64,000 nucleotides of DNA, from NCBI GenBank assembly GCA_015698045.1, contig BLAL01000194.1, positions 620,001-684,000 on the forward strand, given 5' to 3'. Below are positions 43,570 to 56,274 of this stretch, one piece after another. The first letter of the stretch is position 1; each line of letters opens with the position of its first letter. The stretch is from Rhizophagus clarus (lineage: Eukaryota; Glomeromycota; Glomeromycetes; Glomerales; Glomeraceae). The position numbers and the translations under genes are program-made. The notes below the pieces were generated by a model, which worked only from the letters and a program-made list of their open reading frames with translations, ran no database searches and was not told where the DNA came from.

Positions 43570-45300
43570 TGAACAGAGTTCAGAGATAATTATTTGATAA
43601 AAATAATAGTTAGAATTCTTATATACACACGCTAGTCAGGCGTGTCCTTCTAAAAATGGATTAACTAAACGTGTCTAAGTTTAATATGTCGAAGTCATTA
43701 AAGGTCATATGGCTCATGTCTTTAAATGAGTGTATTCTTCCCTATCTGATACGCCACATCAATGACCACTAACGGATACATGGACTTTGTCTCTACTTCA
43801 AAAGGAAGGTCAATTTTATAGGCTGTATTTCTGAGTGTTAAGAAATTATGACGGATGGAAACTACAGTCCATACGAGATTTCTGGTCATGAAAATCACGT
43901 GATCTATTACAAATGGTCCTACTGTAGTCGTTAACTATTGTCCAATTATGTTTCTGTACTTCATAGCCGCAGAAAATCATGTAACACTCGTTGTCAACCT
44001 GTTCTGTGATTTCTGGGATGGGAGAGTTCAATCAACTAGGATTAAAGCAACGTTCTAATTTTACTATGATACACTATGAGTAAATAATTTTCTAACCATC
44101 GCCTGATCACCGGAGCTAAACAACCTTAAATACACTGATAAACAGTGAAATGAATGTTTATGTAACTGACCATGACTAAACATGATCTAACATTTTTGTT
44201 TTGTATTACACATTATTTTTTCATACTTACTGTATGCAGAGAAAAATTTTATGAGATCCGCTTGAGCTAATAAATGATAATTTCCGATGATTATTTATAT
44301 TCTATCTTATTCTTTTGTACAAAGGAAATATAAATACGAAGCAGTAAGGTAATCAACGCCGTTGAAGTGGTTGAAGATAAAGTCATAAAAAAAAATAATA
44401 TTCTATCACAATCCTACCAGAATATCTTTGTGGTGTGCGTGACTGAATGAAAAATTTTATAGTAAGATGACTGTCATCTTGGAAGAAGATTCTATCATTT
44501 AACGACCACACAGAAAAATGTTGCATCACCGAACAAAATAAACCGTTTGGTTACATTTGTATACTTAATGTGCCACAGAATATGTAAAATTTGTGAATCT
44601 TACGATTGATAAGGTCTTTGAGTAATAACAATTATAATGTGCTGCGTTAATGAAGATACTTAGTAATTATGTCAATGGCGTTTTCCTTTTTTCCTATAAT
44701 GAGTGTGTTTAGGGAAAACTATCAGCAGAGATTACACTGTATACGATTAAGAATTATTATCACGATTTCTGAAATCTCTTGTCCATATAAACTAAATTAT
44801 ATTGCATGACCAAGGTAGTGCTTGGAGAATCGTATCTTCAACAGATTCGCATATGAAATACTTATCCAATAAAAACTTACTAACTATAAAATAATAATAT
44901 TAAACTTGTTACAGTTTTCAGATAATTGAAATTTGAAAGTGTTCCGTTAGAGATTTAAACGAGAAAAAGTACACAAATTATATAAATATATAATACATGA
45001 ATTCAGATACAAATATATCGTGCCAATGATAGAAAAAGTATTTCTGCAGTACATTAATGTTAGATAGATGTATATTTGAAGACATAATGAAATATGAAAT
45101 CAATAGATATTCTAATAAAATACAAAAAAAAATTGTAAAAAAATAAACATTTTGAAAAATTACATTCATGCAAATTATTATTACAATATTTTAAATCTTC
45201 TAAAAAAATTTCACAGTATATTTTTTTACTTAAATATTTTGAAAAAAGGCAACAAAAAACCAATTGTCCAATTTACTTCATTTTATTATTACATTTTTGA
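43570..45300. other. Intergenic region
   Basis: 1.7 kb with mixed composition (about 43640-44110 and 44330-44830 less AT-rich). A 61-codon minus-strand frame at 43846-44031 (MNSPIPEITEQVDNECYMIF) has balanced composition but no recognised family. Confidence 0.4.
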
Positions 45301-45303
45301 ATT

Positions 45304-45812
45304 TTACATTACTTTGCCCTTTATTTCGATTCCAAATAAGGACAGAGTGGAGTCTTCCTCAGCTTCAATACTTTCAAATTCTGCATTTTCAACCGTGATG
45401 ACATCATCGTCATCACCTAAGCGCTTTTTTCTGTTTACATACAATGTAAACTGCGTAATTAAGTCTGATATATCAACGAGTAATATATCATAGATGAAAC
45501 TTTTGGCTACCCTAAATGATGGCTGCGCATAGCCGATTGTCGTTAAAAAATTCCCAGCATATTGGAAGGATAGTTCGATAATGCTCCCTGAATAATTATT
45601 GATTGACATTATTTGAGGTTCTATAAGATTTAATTTCAACTAATCATAAATATACATACAATAAAATCTCTAGACAAGGAAAACATTTACTTTGTCTTTC
45701 ATAAAATTCTTGCATTGAACAACAAATTTTATTCCCCTGTACTCTCCAATTAAATCAACACCACCATCCCCGGTTAGGATATTGCCCTGAATGGTCCTGT
45801 AACTTGTTCTCA
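45304..45812 (-). CDS. Mrr-type endonuclease-like domain, partial gene
   Basis: Two pieces of one minus-strand gene fit across a 51-bp GT-AG intron (45690-45640). The first piece (about 45812-45691) reads TGDGGVDLIGEYRGIKFVVQ followed by CKNF. The second (45639-45304) reads SINNYSGSIIELSFQYAGNF, TTIGYAQPSFRVAKSFIYDI, then LLVDISDL and an acidic tail. The D...QxK pattern in GDGGVD/QCK and the TTxG...A...L block are those of the Mrr (restriction endonuclease type IV) PD-(D/E)xK domain. The 5' part was not found upstream, so the gene is partial or its first exons are unrecognised. Eukaryotic Mrr-like families occur in Glomeromycotina as I recall. Substrate unknown. Confidence 0.55.
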
Positions 45813-45839
45813 AATAAAAAAAGTAAATTATATCCCATT

Positions 45840-46830
45840 GTTGCCATACAAACAGGCCCGGTTAGACCGACTGCACATATCTATAGGATGATAACACCTT
45901 AGGCTCGGTTCGACCGCACCGCTACCACAAAACATAGTATGACCTTTATATACAAGTACCACCAGACTCAGCACGGTTAGACCATCAATGTTAACTGAAG
46001 TAACAAGTATAGCCATGCCATATTTTGCTGTGAAACCTCAGAAAAAGCAGTTTTTCTCAATATTTTATGAAAATATGAGAGCAAGTTATATTGCCTCTAC
46101 TCCTTAATGCAGATGAATACCTGATGCCACGGAATGCATCTGTGAAATGCCAATGTAATATGAGACCCGATGCAAGCACCCTGATAACATATCCAACAAC
46201 TCAACAAACTTAATATCAATTGTTTCATAGCATTAATCTCTTCAAACTTCGTATTCGAACGTATCCCCCATCATTTGTGTACTCAATTTTATTAATATAT
46301 CTATTATTTTATCAAGGTAGCAAAAATAATATTGGGTGAAGTTTCTTTTCCTTTTAATCTTTGAGATAAGAACATGTTGAACGTTAGGCTTAATTTGTTT
46401 ATTTTTTTTGATTGAAAAGTTCGCGTAAACTGAGATTTAAATTAATATGATCATAAACTGCAACACGATAATTTAAAAACAACATGTGACTGATACATAG
46501 AATGTTAGAAGAGATGATTTTAGAGATAGTATTCATCAGAGACCACTTTACATAAATGGTGAGTGATCGATCGTCAAAATTTCAAATATTACATAATATT
46601 CAAATAAAATCATATTTCATATTTACACGAAACCGTGCTTACTGTACAATTCTTTTTGCAAATCCAAATCCTAATTGTTCTATCATCTGTGTACTCAAGA
46701 AGAAAATAATCTATTCCAAACAAAATTTATATATAAAATTTAATTATTTCCGCTTTTTAGTGTTGTAACTCTATATTTTGTAATGAGACCGTTACCTAAT
46801 GACATATTATATATTTACAATATTTACTGC
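45840..46830. other. Intergenic region with CGGTT(A/C)GACC repeats
   Basis: CCCGGTTAGACCGACTGC, CTCGGTTCGACCGCACC and CACGGTTAGACC occur within about 130 bp (45858-45985), in GC-richer surroundings. The meaning is unknown. The rest is AT-rich with no gene. Confidence 0.4.
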
Positions 46831-46831
46831 A

Positions 46832-47015
46832 GACCCAAATCTTTTGTGATAGAACAATTTTCCGTATTTACTACACGGCTTAAAATTGACCCTAAAATAT
46901 TGTACTTTTTTGTAAAAACTATCTTTCGCCACCAAAAAGTTTTTATTGGGCTTCCATTTCAATGGATTATATCCTCTAATTATTTTACAATATGAGGTAT
47001 GTTATCGCTGAATAA
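46832..47015 (-). pseudogene. TLDc relic
   Basis: The plus-strand text matches the minus-strand TLDc coding sequence of the paralogs. GCAGACCCAAATCTTTTGTG matches the FGPTF region, CACGGCTTAAAATTGACC the PILSHV region, and TTCCATTTCAATGGATTATA then TCCTC the GGYNPLKW region. Several small deletions. Only about 180 bp remain. Confidence 0.65.
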
Positions 47016-47059
47016 ATCTATCTCTTGTTTTATGAAAATCTCGTCCACATTCTTCTTTA

Positions 47060-47690
47060 TATCATTACTGCTTTCCCGCCAAAGTAATATATAAAAACTT
47101 CGTTCTTATACTCTTCTCCATACGTATCTCTCTTTGTTTGTAACTCCATGTTTATATTTATTGAGGGTTTTTTTGTAAACATTTTAGGCCAACATCAACA
47201 GAGAGAGATTCGCCTATGATAGAGAAAAGTTTCTTAGTGTATTACTTCTAAATTTAATTAACTTTGGCTATTAGTGCGTTTACTTGAGATTCAGAAAGAT
47301 AAAGTTACCACGGGTAAACTAATTATTCTACATAGTTTTCTTAAAAATTTTGAAATGATCAGCAAATTACAAATTGCAGTCAAATCAATATTTTAAATCT
47401 CCCTTCGAACGCTAAGCAATTTTTTAGAGCAATTAAAGACGGTGTATAATTATTAAAAGATTTAATTAAAGGAAAGTTGTAATAATTTTTTTTGAAAACA
47501 TTCCAGAATCCAGATAGATATATCCATATTTTTTTAAATCTCTAACTAAAATACTGATCCCCAACAAATTCAACTTCAAATAGAGAAGTGATGTTCCCTA
47601 ACCCCTAAATCCTTAATTATTTTAATTTATCCATTTTAGGATTTCTTAACAATAAATTAAAATTTAAATTGATTTTTTTAATGTGCAAAA
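47060..47690. other. Intergenic region
   Basis: No gene recognised. Confidence 0.45.
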
Positions 47691-48140
47691 AAAAAAATCT
47701 TTTTTACTTTCCCACCGTCGGAATTATATTGAAATTTTAAATGATGATGAATATTATGATGTTACAATTGAAATTGGTGAATATCCAAACGTAAAAATAT
47801 TTCGTACACACATGATTATTCTATAATATCGTTCTCCATTTTTATGACGAACCTTAGCTTCAAATAAAAAGAATGAAGGTATACTAGCCCAAATTAAGTT
47901 ATCAAATATCACACCAGAAATCTTTCAAATTATTTTAAAGTAAGTTTAACATGTTTCATTTTTCATTAAAAATATATACTTACATTAATACAAGTTTTTC
48001 AAAATAAAGATATATTTAAGGTGGTATCATTTCATTAAATAAACAAGAAACTTCAGAAATTTTATTGCTGCTGATCAACTTCATCTTCAAGAATTAATTG
48101 ATTATTCACAAAAATATTTAATTAAATAAACCTGAATGGG

Positions 48141-50339
48141 GTGTATGAAAACTCTTTCCTGTCGATCCTCGGCCAAAAATTTTTCAAAGGTTATTACGAG
48201 AAAAAAGAAGTCAGAAGTTGTTAAAAAATATAAAATAACAACGAACCAAACATGACTATCGCTGGAAACGAGTTTAAAAACATTTTGAGAGAAGAGTTGG
48301 AAAGACTTATAGACGAAAACTTCAGAGATATAGGATGTTATCGAGCTGGAAATTTTATGAAAACTTAACAGCTACTTTGGTCGTTCCCCTGAAGACTTTG
48401 AACGATACTTCTTTAAAGACATAGGATATGCGACGAGTCTAAACAACCAAACGATAGAAGTTATTTATAGAAGCATAGAAGAAATAGCTGAAAGTATATA
48501 CAGAACGGACGTTACTTCTCTTAAGAATAATATAGAAAGACTCAAATTTCGTGTAGAAGCGCAGCAAAAATCACATGATTTGACGTCAGAATTATCAGAA
48601 AGGAAAAATAGCTTCAATTAAAAGAACGAATTATTTCAGAGAAATGAGGCACTTGAAAAATTGACGAAAGAGTTTAAAGAAACGAGGGATAAACTAAAAT
48701 TGGAATTTGAAGACAAGGTATAGCAGGCCGAAGAACAAATAATATTACAAGAAAAATGAGCAAATAGAACAATTAACAAAAGAAGTTGAAGCAACGAAGC
48801 ACAGTCTTAATTTAGAAAAGTTGGAAAATTTGAAGACAAAGAAATTATTAGAAAAAGGAAAGATTATTGAAGTAGGTCAGGGTTGACAAACTAAACCCAA
48901 AAAACGAGGTCCTGCGATTTTTACGGTATCTGAAAAGACTGATGCCGATCAGGAATCACGAGCTAAAGTCTCGTGATCTGATTCTATACGATATATTTTA
49001 TATGATATACCGCGCTGTATCCCAGACGAAAAAATAAAAGAAATATTAAAGAAACATTTGGAGTAATTATGAAATTATCGATTAAAAGGAACAAAAGATA
49101 TAAAAGTGTTCATTGTACAGTAAAATTATCATCCGACAATGAAAAATATCTAGATCAAGTATGTGGAGATCATGCGGGATTTTTAGAAAAAGGATTTTAT
49201 AAATGTATTGCGCAGATATTCCCAGGTCACATGTCGGTAAAAGAGATTCAAGCAGAAACACAAGAAGCACTATTTATGCTTAGAGAATTCACCAGCCCTC
49301 AAAGAAAAGGTAATTCAGTGAACCAATTATGGTCCATACGAATAAAATATACCTTAAGATCAGCATGTGAAGTTACTCTAAAAGGAAGAAGATATTTATT
49401 AGCAGAATTTAAGAGTAAAAATTTAATGGATAAAACTTTGAAAGATAGTCAAGATATATATATATATATGATCCAGATTTCAACAGTCCTTGGAAACGAA
49501 AAGAAGATATGGAATTTTCAAAAACATTAACCACGAAATCAACAGTTAAGCCAAAGAAAACCGACGATAAGAGGAAGAAGAAGAAAGATTTGAATATTTT
49601 CATACAAGACCATGAAATCGCAGAATTAACGTTTGAAGAATGGGACAATCTATAAGTACAAGATGATGAAGAGGAAAAAATATTCGCTTATTTACGAGAC
49701 CTGGAGATAGAATACAAGAAGATTATTAACGAAGGCTGCTCATCTCGAATGGAATAATCACCAGTAATAGAAAGCATCAACAAAAATAACAAGAGGGTAA
49801 TAAATAAAGGAGAATCTTTATACCGCTCAAAATTCAGCGCTAAAATCGTGAGTGATGAATGATCAGAGTGTACTGAGGACACTTTATTCAAAGAACGTCT
49901 ATAAATTTTGTTTTCTTCACCTTTATGTTTAACGAGAAAAGTGTAAGGGGTATATGGAAGAGTGGAGAATTTTTTTTCAACAACCAATTACTATTCCATA
50001 GCAAAATAATCATTATAGACGAAAATTAGACACGTAGTAGAAGTCGTAGGTATTAGAAGAATAGAAAAGTTAAAATTTTAAAAAAAATATAAGATATAAT
50101 TCAAAAATATTAATGAAAACATTTTATTTAGTAACTGTTAACAGATTTAGATAAAGCGTGCCTTTATTAGAATGGTTGCATAAAAAGTTTAGATATTAGG
50201 ATAGGAATGGTTTAGTTATATAGAATAATATTTTATATATTATTTTATAGGTGTTTATTGTAATTTATAAATCAAAGTTATTGATTGAATTAATAAATAA
50301 ACGCGTTACTAAATTTTAAAAAAATAAAAAAATAAAATA
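48141..50339 (+). mobile_element. Retroposed sequence, family R (poly(A)-tailed, no reverse transcriptase seen)
   Basis: 2199 bp flanked by a perfect 17-bp duplication (48124-48140 and 50340-50356), with an A-rich 3' tail after AATAAATAAA signals. Plus-strand coding remnants, in order: MTIAGNEFKNILREELERLI (about 48252), a long coiled coil (to about 48870), the 153-codon frame at 49069-49530 (MKLSIKRNKRYKSVHCTVKL), and an end block NKRVINKGESLYRSKFSAK (about 49797). Several stops and shifts interrupt it. A long target duplication plus poly(A) indicates LINE-type retroposition, either of a non-autonomous element or of a host mRNA. A second copy is at 60341-61289. Confidence 0.75.
49069..49530 (+). 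pseudogene. Longest frame of the retroposed family R
   Basis: 153 codons from an ATG. The first half reads RNKRYKSVHCTVKLSSDNEK and then DHAGFLEKGFYKCIAQIFPG. The second half, LKGRRYLLAEFKSKNLMDKT, matches the copy at about 60480 (IKGRSYLLAGFRSENHMMDT). Shared conservation across two copies suggests it was once protein-coding. The family is not recognised. Confidence 0.5.
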
Positions 50340-51489
50340 AAATAAACCTGAATGGGATTGAACAACATATCGGACTTGTTTATCAAATAAGTTTTCAATC
50401 CAATTCTTTGTCAGAACTATCATGATTAAATCTTCTCAAAAAAATATTTGAGTCATTTAATTTTACTTCACTTCCTGAAAAATCTTTGATTTCACTTATC
50501 AAAAGAGATGATTTACAAATGAAAGAGACAGAAATACTGTATGGGGACATATATTAAAATGGGGTCTCGTCTAAAATCCAGAACTTGCCCCAAACTCTTG
50601 CACTTGGGCAGATAATGATTTTAAAGTGTTTGTCAACTCAGTGCTGACAAAAAATGTCAATCATGATCCTGATAAAATGTCAACCAGTTCTGAAGAGTAC
50701 TTTACAACGTTGTTTACCTTTGATTATATTTTTCTGTATGTCATCTGAAGAATTTGTGCAAAAGGTTCATCCATATAGAAAGCTTTTAAAACACCAATTT
50801 TATGAGGATTTGTCAAATTCTTACTTGGACCCTAACAGCGAACCACATGACAGTATTTCCTAGGTGCTTCAGAAATATTGATGGAATTATTGATTCAAAA
50901 TTGTTAATTTAAATATTGTTTCAATGATCTCAAGATAGGTTGATAAAATTGATATTAAAAACAAATACGGTTATACAAGAAAATTATTTTACCATATAAG
51001 TTTAGATTATTATTAAGAGGAAGTCGGGATGGGTTTACTCCTAAAATGTTTCACGAATTATGTAATAATATACCTTGTACTGTTACATTCATTAAAGTAG
51101 AATATATGAGAAAAATTATTGGAGGATATAATCCTTTGGTATAGGAATCAAATAATAATGGTAAATGGGGTAAAACAAAGGATAGTTTTATATTTTCCTT
51201 TAAAAATAAAAATGATTTCAAAAATCCAATTTTGAGTTATGTAATTCATCAAAATATGGATCACGCATTATTTTATCATAATGAATGTGGTCCCACAATT
51301 AATATTGATCTTTACTTAAGTGGAAAAAAAAAGATTCAAAGAAATACAATGATAATAATTATTGTAGCAAAAAAAGTTACGAGAAAGCGATACGAGATAC
51401 AGGTGATATGTTTTCAAATAGAAGATTATGAAGTATTCAAATCATCAAGAAAGAAACATAATAGTTATGAAATTCATTTTTAAATATTT

Positions 51490-52575
51490 TATTTTTTAAA
51501 AGTATTTTAATTTATTGTATTAACAAGTAAACGAAGCCTGCAGACGAGAATTTTTAATGATATAAGGGAAAAAATAATAACAGAAGCAAAAATAAAAAGA
51601 ATATTGACATATTTTATTTAAATTTATTTTTATTAATTTGGATAAAATAAAACATACGATCCTCTTTATTTTCTTTTCCTGCTTCAATCATGCTTATGCA
51701 TATTTATTTTTATAGATAATTTGATAAAAATTTTATCGATATTATTTCAATTTCTGACTAAGTAAAAATATTTTTCTTTAGTTAATTTCGATTGCATGTG
51801 CGGTTCCAATTGTTAATCTACTAAGATGTACCGTGCGTATTCAAATTGTGAAGTTGAAATAAGAGATGTTAATAATAAGTGCAATAATAATTTTTAAGTA
51901 CGAATATGGTCATTGTATTATATATTATGAATATTAATTGTGCTGAATGAATTCTGTTCTGATACAATTGTTCGCTTTTATAAAAAAAGCTTTTTTTTTT
52001 GTTTCATAATAATGATCTTACATAAATACCTTTTATTTGCTTATACAATCATTTCATAATCTATACTAAAAGCATACTTTTCTGGTTAAGTAAATTATGA
52101 CTGGGCTATATTGTATCATTGGGATCATTTGGTTATATTAATATAGGTAACAAATATTTTACGATACAATATCAGCGATTGAAACTTTATTAATTGAATA
52201 AAAATATAAATTGTGGAAAAACATTTATCTGCCAACGCACATCATTTGTAATAACTTGTCCGTAATCTCGAGGCTAGTATGTATCCTTTATTTTACATAA
52301 ATATGATGCAACTGGCAACTAAGTAACCGCAATTTCACGCATATTTGAAACTAGATTATGATATTATGATCTTATTAAAACTATAGAAGAATATACTGAT
52401 AATACAGGAGGAGTATTTGATGATATTAAATCTAGATAAGGATATCTTTGTATTAAATAAAAGATAAACAAACTCATCATGAGAACTAAGGGCTTTATAA
52501 TGACTTCATCACAAATATTAATAAAAATAATTCAATCAAAAGAAATCCATATTTTAAAGTTTAATATAACATATA
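51490..52575. other. AT-rich intergenic region
   Basis: 1.1 kb; nothing recognised. Confidence 0.5.
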
Positions 52576-52582
52576 AATGTAA

Positions 52583-54056
52583 TTATTTTTTTTTCTTTAT
52601 AATTTGAAATACTTCATAGTCTTCTATTGAAAATAAATCATAAGTATCTCTCAACTTTTTTTCATAACCTCCTTGGCTACAGCTACAATGGTCATATTCA
52701 CTATTAACTCCTATGCTCGAATATATATCAATATCACCATCAAATGTAGGTCCGTGATTATTATCGTAATACAACGCATATTCTGTATCTATTACATGAC
52801 TCAGGATTGGATCTTTAAAACTATCTCCATTTTTAAAAGAAAATATAAAACTATCTTTGGTTTCAACAAATTTATCGTCACCTGACTCCCATTTTAAAGG
52901 ATTATATCCTCCAATAATTTCTTCCGTTTCCTTTACTTTGATAAATGTTACTGTATAATGTATATTATCACATAATTCATGAAATCTTTTAGGAGTAAAT
53001 CCATCTCGACTTCCTCTTAGTAATAATTTAAATTCATACGGTAGATATAACTCTCTTGTATAAGCAAATTTACTTTTAATATCGATTTTATCGATCCATC
53101 TTGAAATTAAAGAAACAATATTTAAATTAACAATTGTTGAATCAATAATTTCATCAATATTTTTATACCTAGGAAGTAAAATATTATCACTTGGTATACT
53201 ATTAGGATTTAAGTAAGATTCTAATAATTCCTCATATAGTGAATGTTTTAAAAGTTTTTTATAAGGTCGTACTTTTTGAAAGAAGTCTTCTGATGAAAGA
53301 CTGAAAAATCTAACTAAAGGTAAACAATGTTGTAAAGTATTTTCCATCATTTTGAAATCATCATTCGACCAAGTTGTAGAATCTGAAAGAAGTGTAGGAT
53401 TTTTTTCAAGACCCCATTTTAATACATTTTCCCAAATATCAATTTCTTTCATTTGTAAATCATCTCTTTTAATGAGTGAAATCAAAGATTTTTCAGTAAG
53501 TAAAGTAAAATCTAATGAATCGAATATTATCTGAGGAGATTTAGTCATGCAATCTGTACAAAAATTTTGAAGTTCTAATAAAGAATTAGACTGGAAACTT
53601 GTTTGATAAACAAATCCAAAATGTTGTTCCATCCATTCAGATTTATTTTTAATTAAATATTCCTGTCAATATTCATCTACTTCTTGGAAATAAAGTTGAT
53701 CAGCGGCAGCCAATACTTCCAAAGCCTCTAAAGGTTCTTGCTCGTTTAATGAAATTATCCCACCATAAATATACCTATGTTATAAAAAGGTTAGATTTAA
53801 ATATAAATACTTTAAAATTGTTACATTATAACTTACTTTAGAATAATCTGAAAAATTCCTGGTGTAATATTTGGAAACTTAATATGAACCAAAGTAATAT
53901 TATTATTTTTCTTATTAGAAGCCAAAGTTCGTCGTAAAAATGGAGAGCGATAACTCAGGATAATGATATGTGCACGAAATATTTTTACGTTTGAGTCCTT
54001 ACCAGTTTCGATAGTAATATCAAAATACTCATTATCTCGTACGAAAGCGTGTGAAT
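52583..54056 (-). pseudogene. BTB-BACK-TLDc pseudogene (paralog 8)
   Basis: Exon 2 (about 53775-52583) has an intact BACK and TLDc reading (EQHFGFVYQTSFQSNSLLEL onward), but TGA at 53668-53666 replaces the Leu codon of EYLQEYL. The BTB exon keeps NEYFDITIETGKDSNVKIF to FQIILK (about 54037-53837). It has lost its first 18 or so codons, including the start ATG, by a deletion that joins it directly to upstream DNA. An open frame runs on into that DNA (to 54129), so a new N terminus is possible but unlikely to restore a BTB fold. From about 52900 to 53640 it is almost identical to paralog 9. Confidence 0.85.
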
Positions 54057-54148
54057 AACAGTTAATAAGTATAGTAAGTGCAATGTTAAACAATGAACAG
54101 CTGACAAATGATAAGCCCTCATTTTCCAAATTAAACTTACCATTTTTT

Positions 54149-54183
54149 TAATACTTAGCCTTAATGATTGCACATGATTACGC
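54149..54183 (-). promoter_or_regulatory. Conserved upstream block of paralog 8
   Basis: TACTTAGCCTTAATGATTGC followed by ACATGATTACG on the plus strand. It corresponds to the block of paralogs 9 and 10, though now closer to the BTB exon because of the deletion. Confidence 0.45.
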
Positions 54184-54189
54184 CATGCC

Positions 54190-54670
54190 CAATCTTTGAA
54201 TTTGATAAAATAAATCGTATTTAAGGAATTTAAGGAGAAAAAAAAAAAAGGCGAAATAAATTGATAATACTGACAATCATATCAATCATGACTGAATTGA
54301 AAAATTTGGCGTATTGTTAGTATTTTTATAGTTTTCGTAATTAATCTAACTATAATTTTCAATTTGGATGAAAAAGTCGCAAATAATTTTATATACTGTA
54401 TTGTTTAATATGATCGAAACTAATGTTTTTTGAATTTTTTTTTTTTTTTTTTGTAGGAAATAGGAATTTTATTTGAATTGCCAAAATTGACCTAACTGGG
54501 CCATGTTCGGATCCTCCAAGCCATCTATGAAGCAGATCCAGGGTTTAATCGCGGACTTTTGATCAGAACGGCGCCTCATAGCCATCTATTAGCTAATCAT
54601 CTGTTTCCAGTTAACAATCCCACTAACTTTATATGAAATAAATTAAAACCTAATCTATAAAAAAAAATAT
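54190..54670. other. Intergenic region with a poly(T)-bounded segment
   Basis: A T run at about 54437-54461 is followed by about 200 bp of GC-richer sequence (GGGCCATGTTCGGATCCTCC, CGGCGCCTCATAGCC) that ends in an A-rich stretch near 54660. It could be a short retroposed sequence, but no target duplication was fixed. Confidence 0.35.
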
Positions 54671-54674
54671 TTGT

Positions 54675-54969
54675 CACTTACACAAGAGAATTATATTTAC
54701 GATATGAATTTAAATTGCTATTAATAGGAAGTTGAGATGGATTTACTTCTAATGAGTTTCATTGATGGTAAATGGAGTGAAACCAAAGATAGTTTTGTAC
54801 TTTCTTCTAAAAATAAGAATAATTTTAAAGATACAATATTAAATCGCGTAAAAAATATGAATTATGTGAATGTGAGCAAGAAAGTTATGAAAATGGATAA
54901 GAGATAAAGAAGATGAGTTTTCAATAGAAGATTACGAAATATTTCAAATTATAAAGAAAAAAATGATTA
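54675..54969 (+). pseudogene. TLDc relic on the plus strand
   Basis: It begins at the TRELYL region (TACACAAGAGAATTATATTT). The LLLRGSRDG region is decayed (LLLIGS then stop), and after a large internal deletion the DSFVLSSKNKNNFKDTIL block follows. The end is IEDYEIFQIIKKKMI. It is opposite in strand to paralogs 8-10. Confidence 0.8.
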
Positions 54970-54974
54970 ATGGT

Positions 54975-56265
54975 TAAAATCATATAAGTATAAATATATG
55001 TTAAATCAAACCTTTTTTTTTTCAAAGAGCAAGACTCATATGAGTTTATCATTTTATTATTATACCGAAAGCAAAACCACGAAATATTAATATATAGTAT
55101 GGATAATATTTGAGAAAAATACAAAAATTTAAAATTTAACTATATATAATTATACTTTTAAATTTTTAATTTAATAATTGTTAATTTGATGTTAATGATC
55201 GTAAGACAAATTGAAAAACAACGCATGATATAATATCATTTTGAGTGTGTCGACTTAGACGACTCTTTGTTATATAATTTTAAAAGTAGCTTCGAGTCCA
55301 GAAGTATGATCAAACCTCGATGATACCGATAATCATATGTATTTCTGCGTTTAAATCAACATTAATTTCAATTATATTAATAAAAATTTTACATAGTTTG
55401 AATAGTTTGACTTATATTTATAGGAAATTTATGTTAATATTAATAAATGTAAACAATGTAAGCGATCATAAAAAAAAAAAAAATAAAAAATAATACATAT
55501 TATATTAAATATAATATTTTACTTTAGAAAGTTTATTTTTATTTGACAAATATTTATCAACATAATCACTGTTAAATAAGTTATAAATCCTTTTCCTTAA
55601 TGGAATGGAACATCTTTAAAATGAACAGTCATATTACTATTTTAAATAATATTTAGCAATAAATTGTTATTCATTGTTCATGAATTAAAAATTTCCCATT
55701 TTTAATTAGAAAGATTTATTGCCCAACTTGAGAAAATATAATAATATATATATATATATATATATTAAATAAAGACAGCATTCCAATGAGAATCAAAACC
55801 AAATATGTATACAATAATAACTCACATTATTCATTACATTACGAGCACAACCATATTTTTTGATTATCTTTTTTTTTTTTTTTAGAAAATATGAATTTAT
55901 TTTTTACAACGGAAAAAAAAAAATTTACATTTATTATTTATTTATACCATTACGATATATGTATATGATATCAAAGTAAATAATATTTGCATCCATTAAA
56001 GGATATAGAATAAATGTACAGTGTGAGCCTCACGAAAAATATATTATCTAAATATATTTTTTTCTCTCTCACTTGACGTATCTCGCGTATATAGCTTGTC
56101 CAAGCTTTAACTGCTATATAATATCTGAGGTTAGTTTCTTTATGTTCTTTACATAAAAATAAATATAATGAAATTGCAATTAGGGACCTCATTATGCGAT
56201 CTTTTGTTAGATAATGTAAAAACAATTTAAATAAAGTTTAAACTTTGATTTACCATATGCATATA
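54975..56265. other. AT-rich intergenic region
   Basis: No gene. A (TA)n run is at 55741-55766. About 55835-55975 matches 58065-58205 downstream of paralog 10 (CATTACATTACGAG(C/T)ACAAC, then T and A runs), so the downstream flanks were duplicated with the genes. Confidence 0.55.
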
Positions 56266-56274
56266 AATATATAA

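Larger units (their letters stand above)
47715..51460 (+). pseudogene. BTB-BACK-TLDc pseudogene (paralog 7) split by a retroposed insertion
   Basis: Plus strand. The BTB exon (about 47715-47940) lacks the start codon and first residues. TAA replaces the Tyr codon in the IILYYRSPF motif, and the first Arg of LRRTL is also changed to a stop (TGA). The intron is about 47940-48010. Exon 2 begins ATATTTAAGGTGG, where the YIYGG Tyr is now TAA. It is cut by the insertion at 48141-50339 and resumes at 50340-50356 with the duplicated target AAATAAACCTGAATGGG. Further stops and frame shifts lie in BACK and TLDc, plus an extra segment of about 85 bp inside BACK (about 50625-50710). The final IEDYEVF motif is at about 51418. 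Confidence 0.88.

Noticed and set aside
43846-44031. 61-codon minus-strand frame with balanced composition
   Set aside because: No relative, no neighbouring exon and no clear start context, so it is kept only as a note in the intergenic entry.
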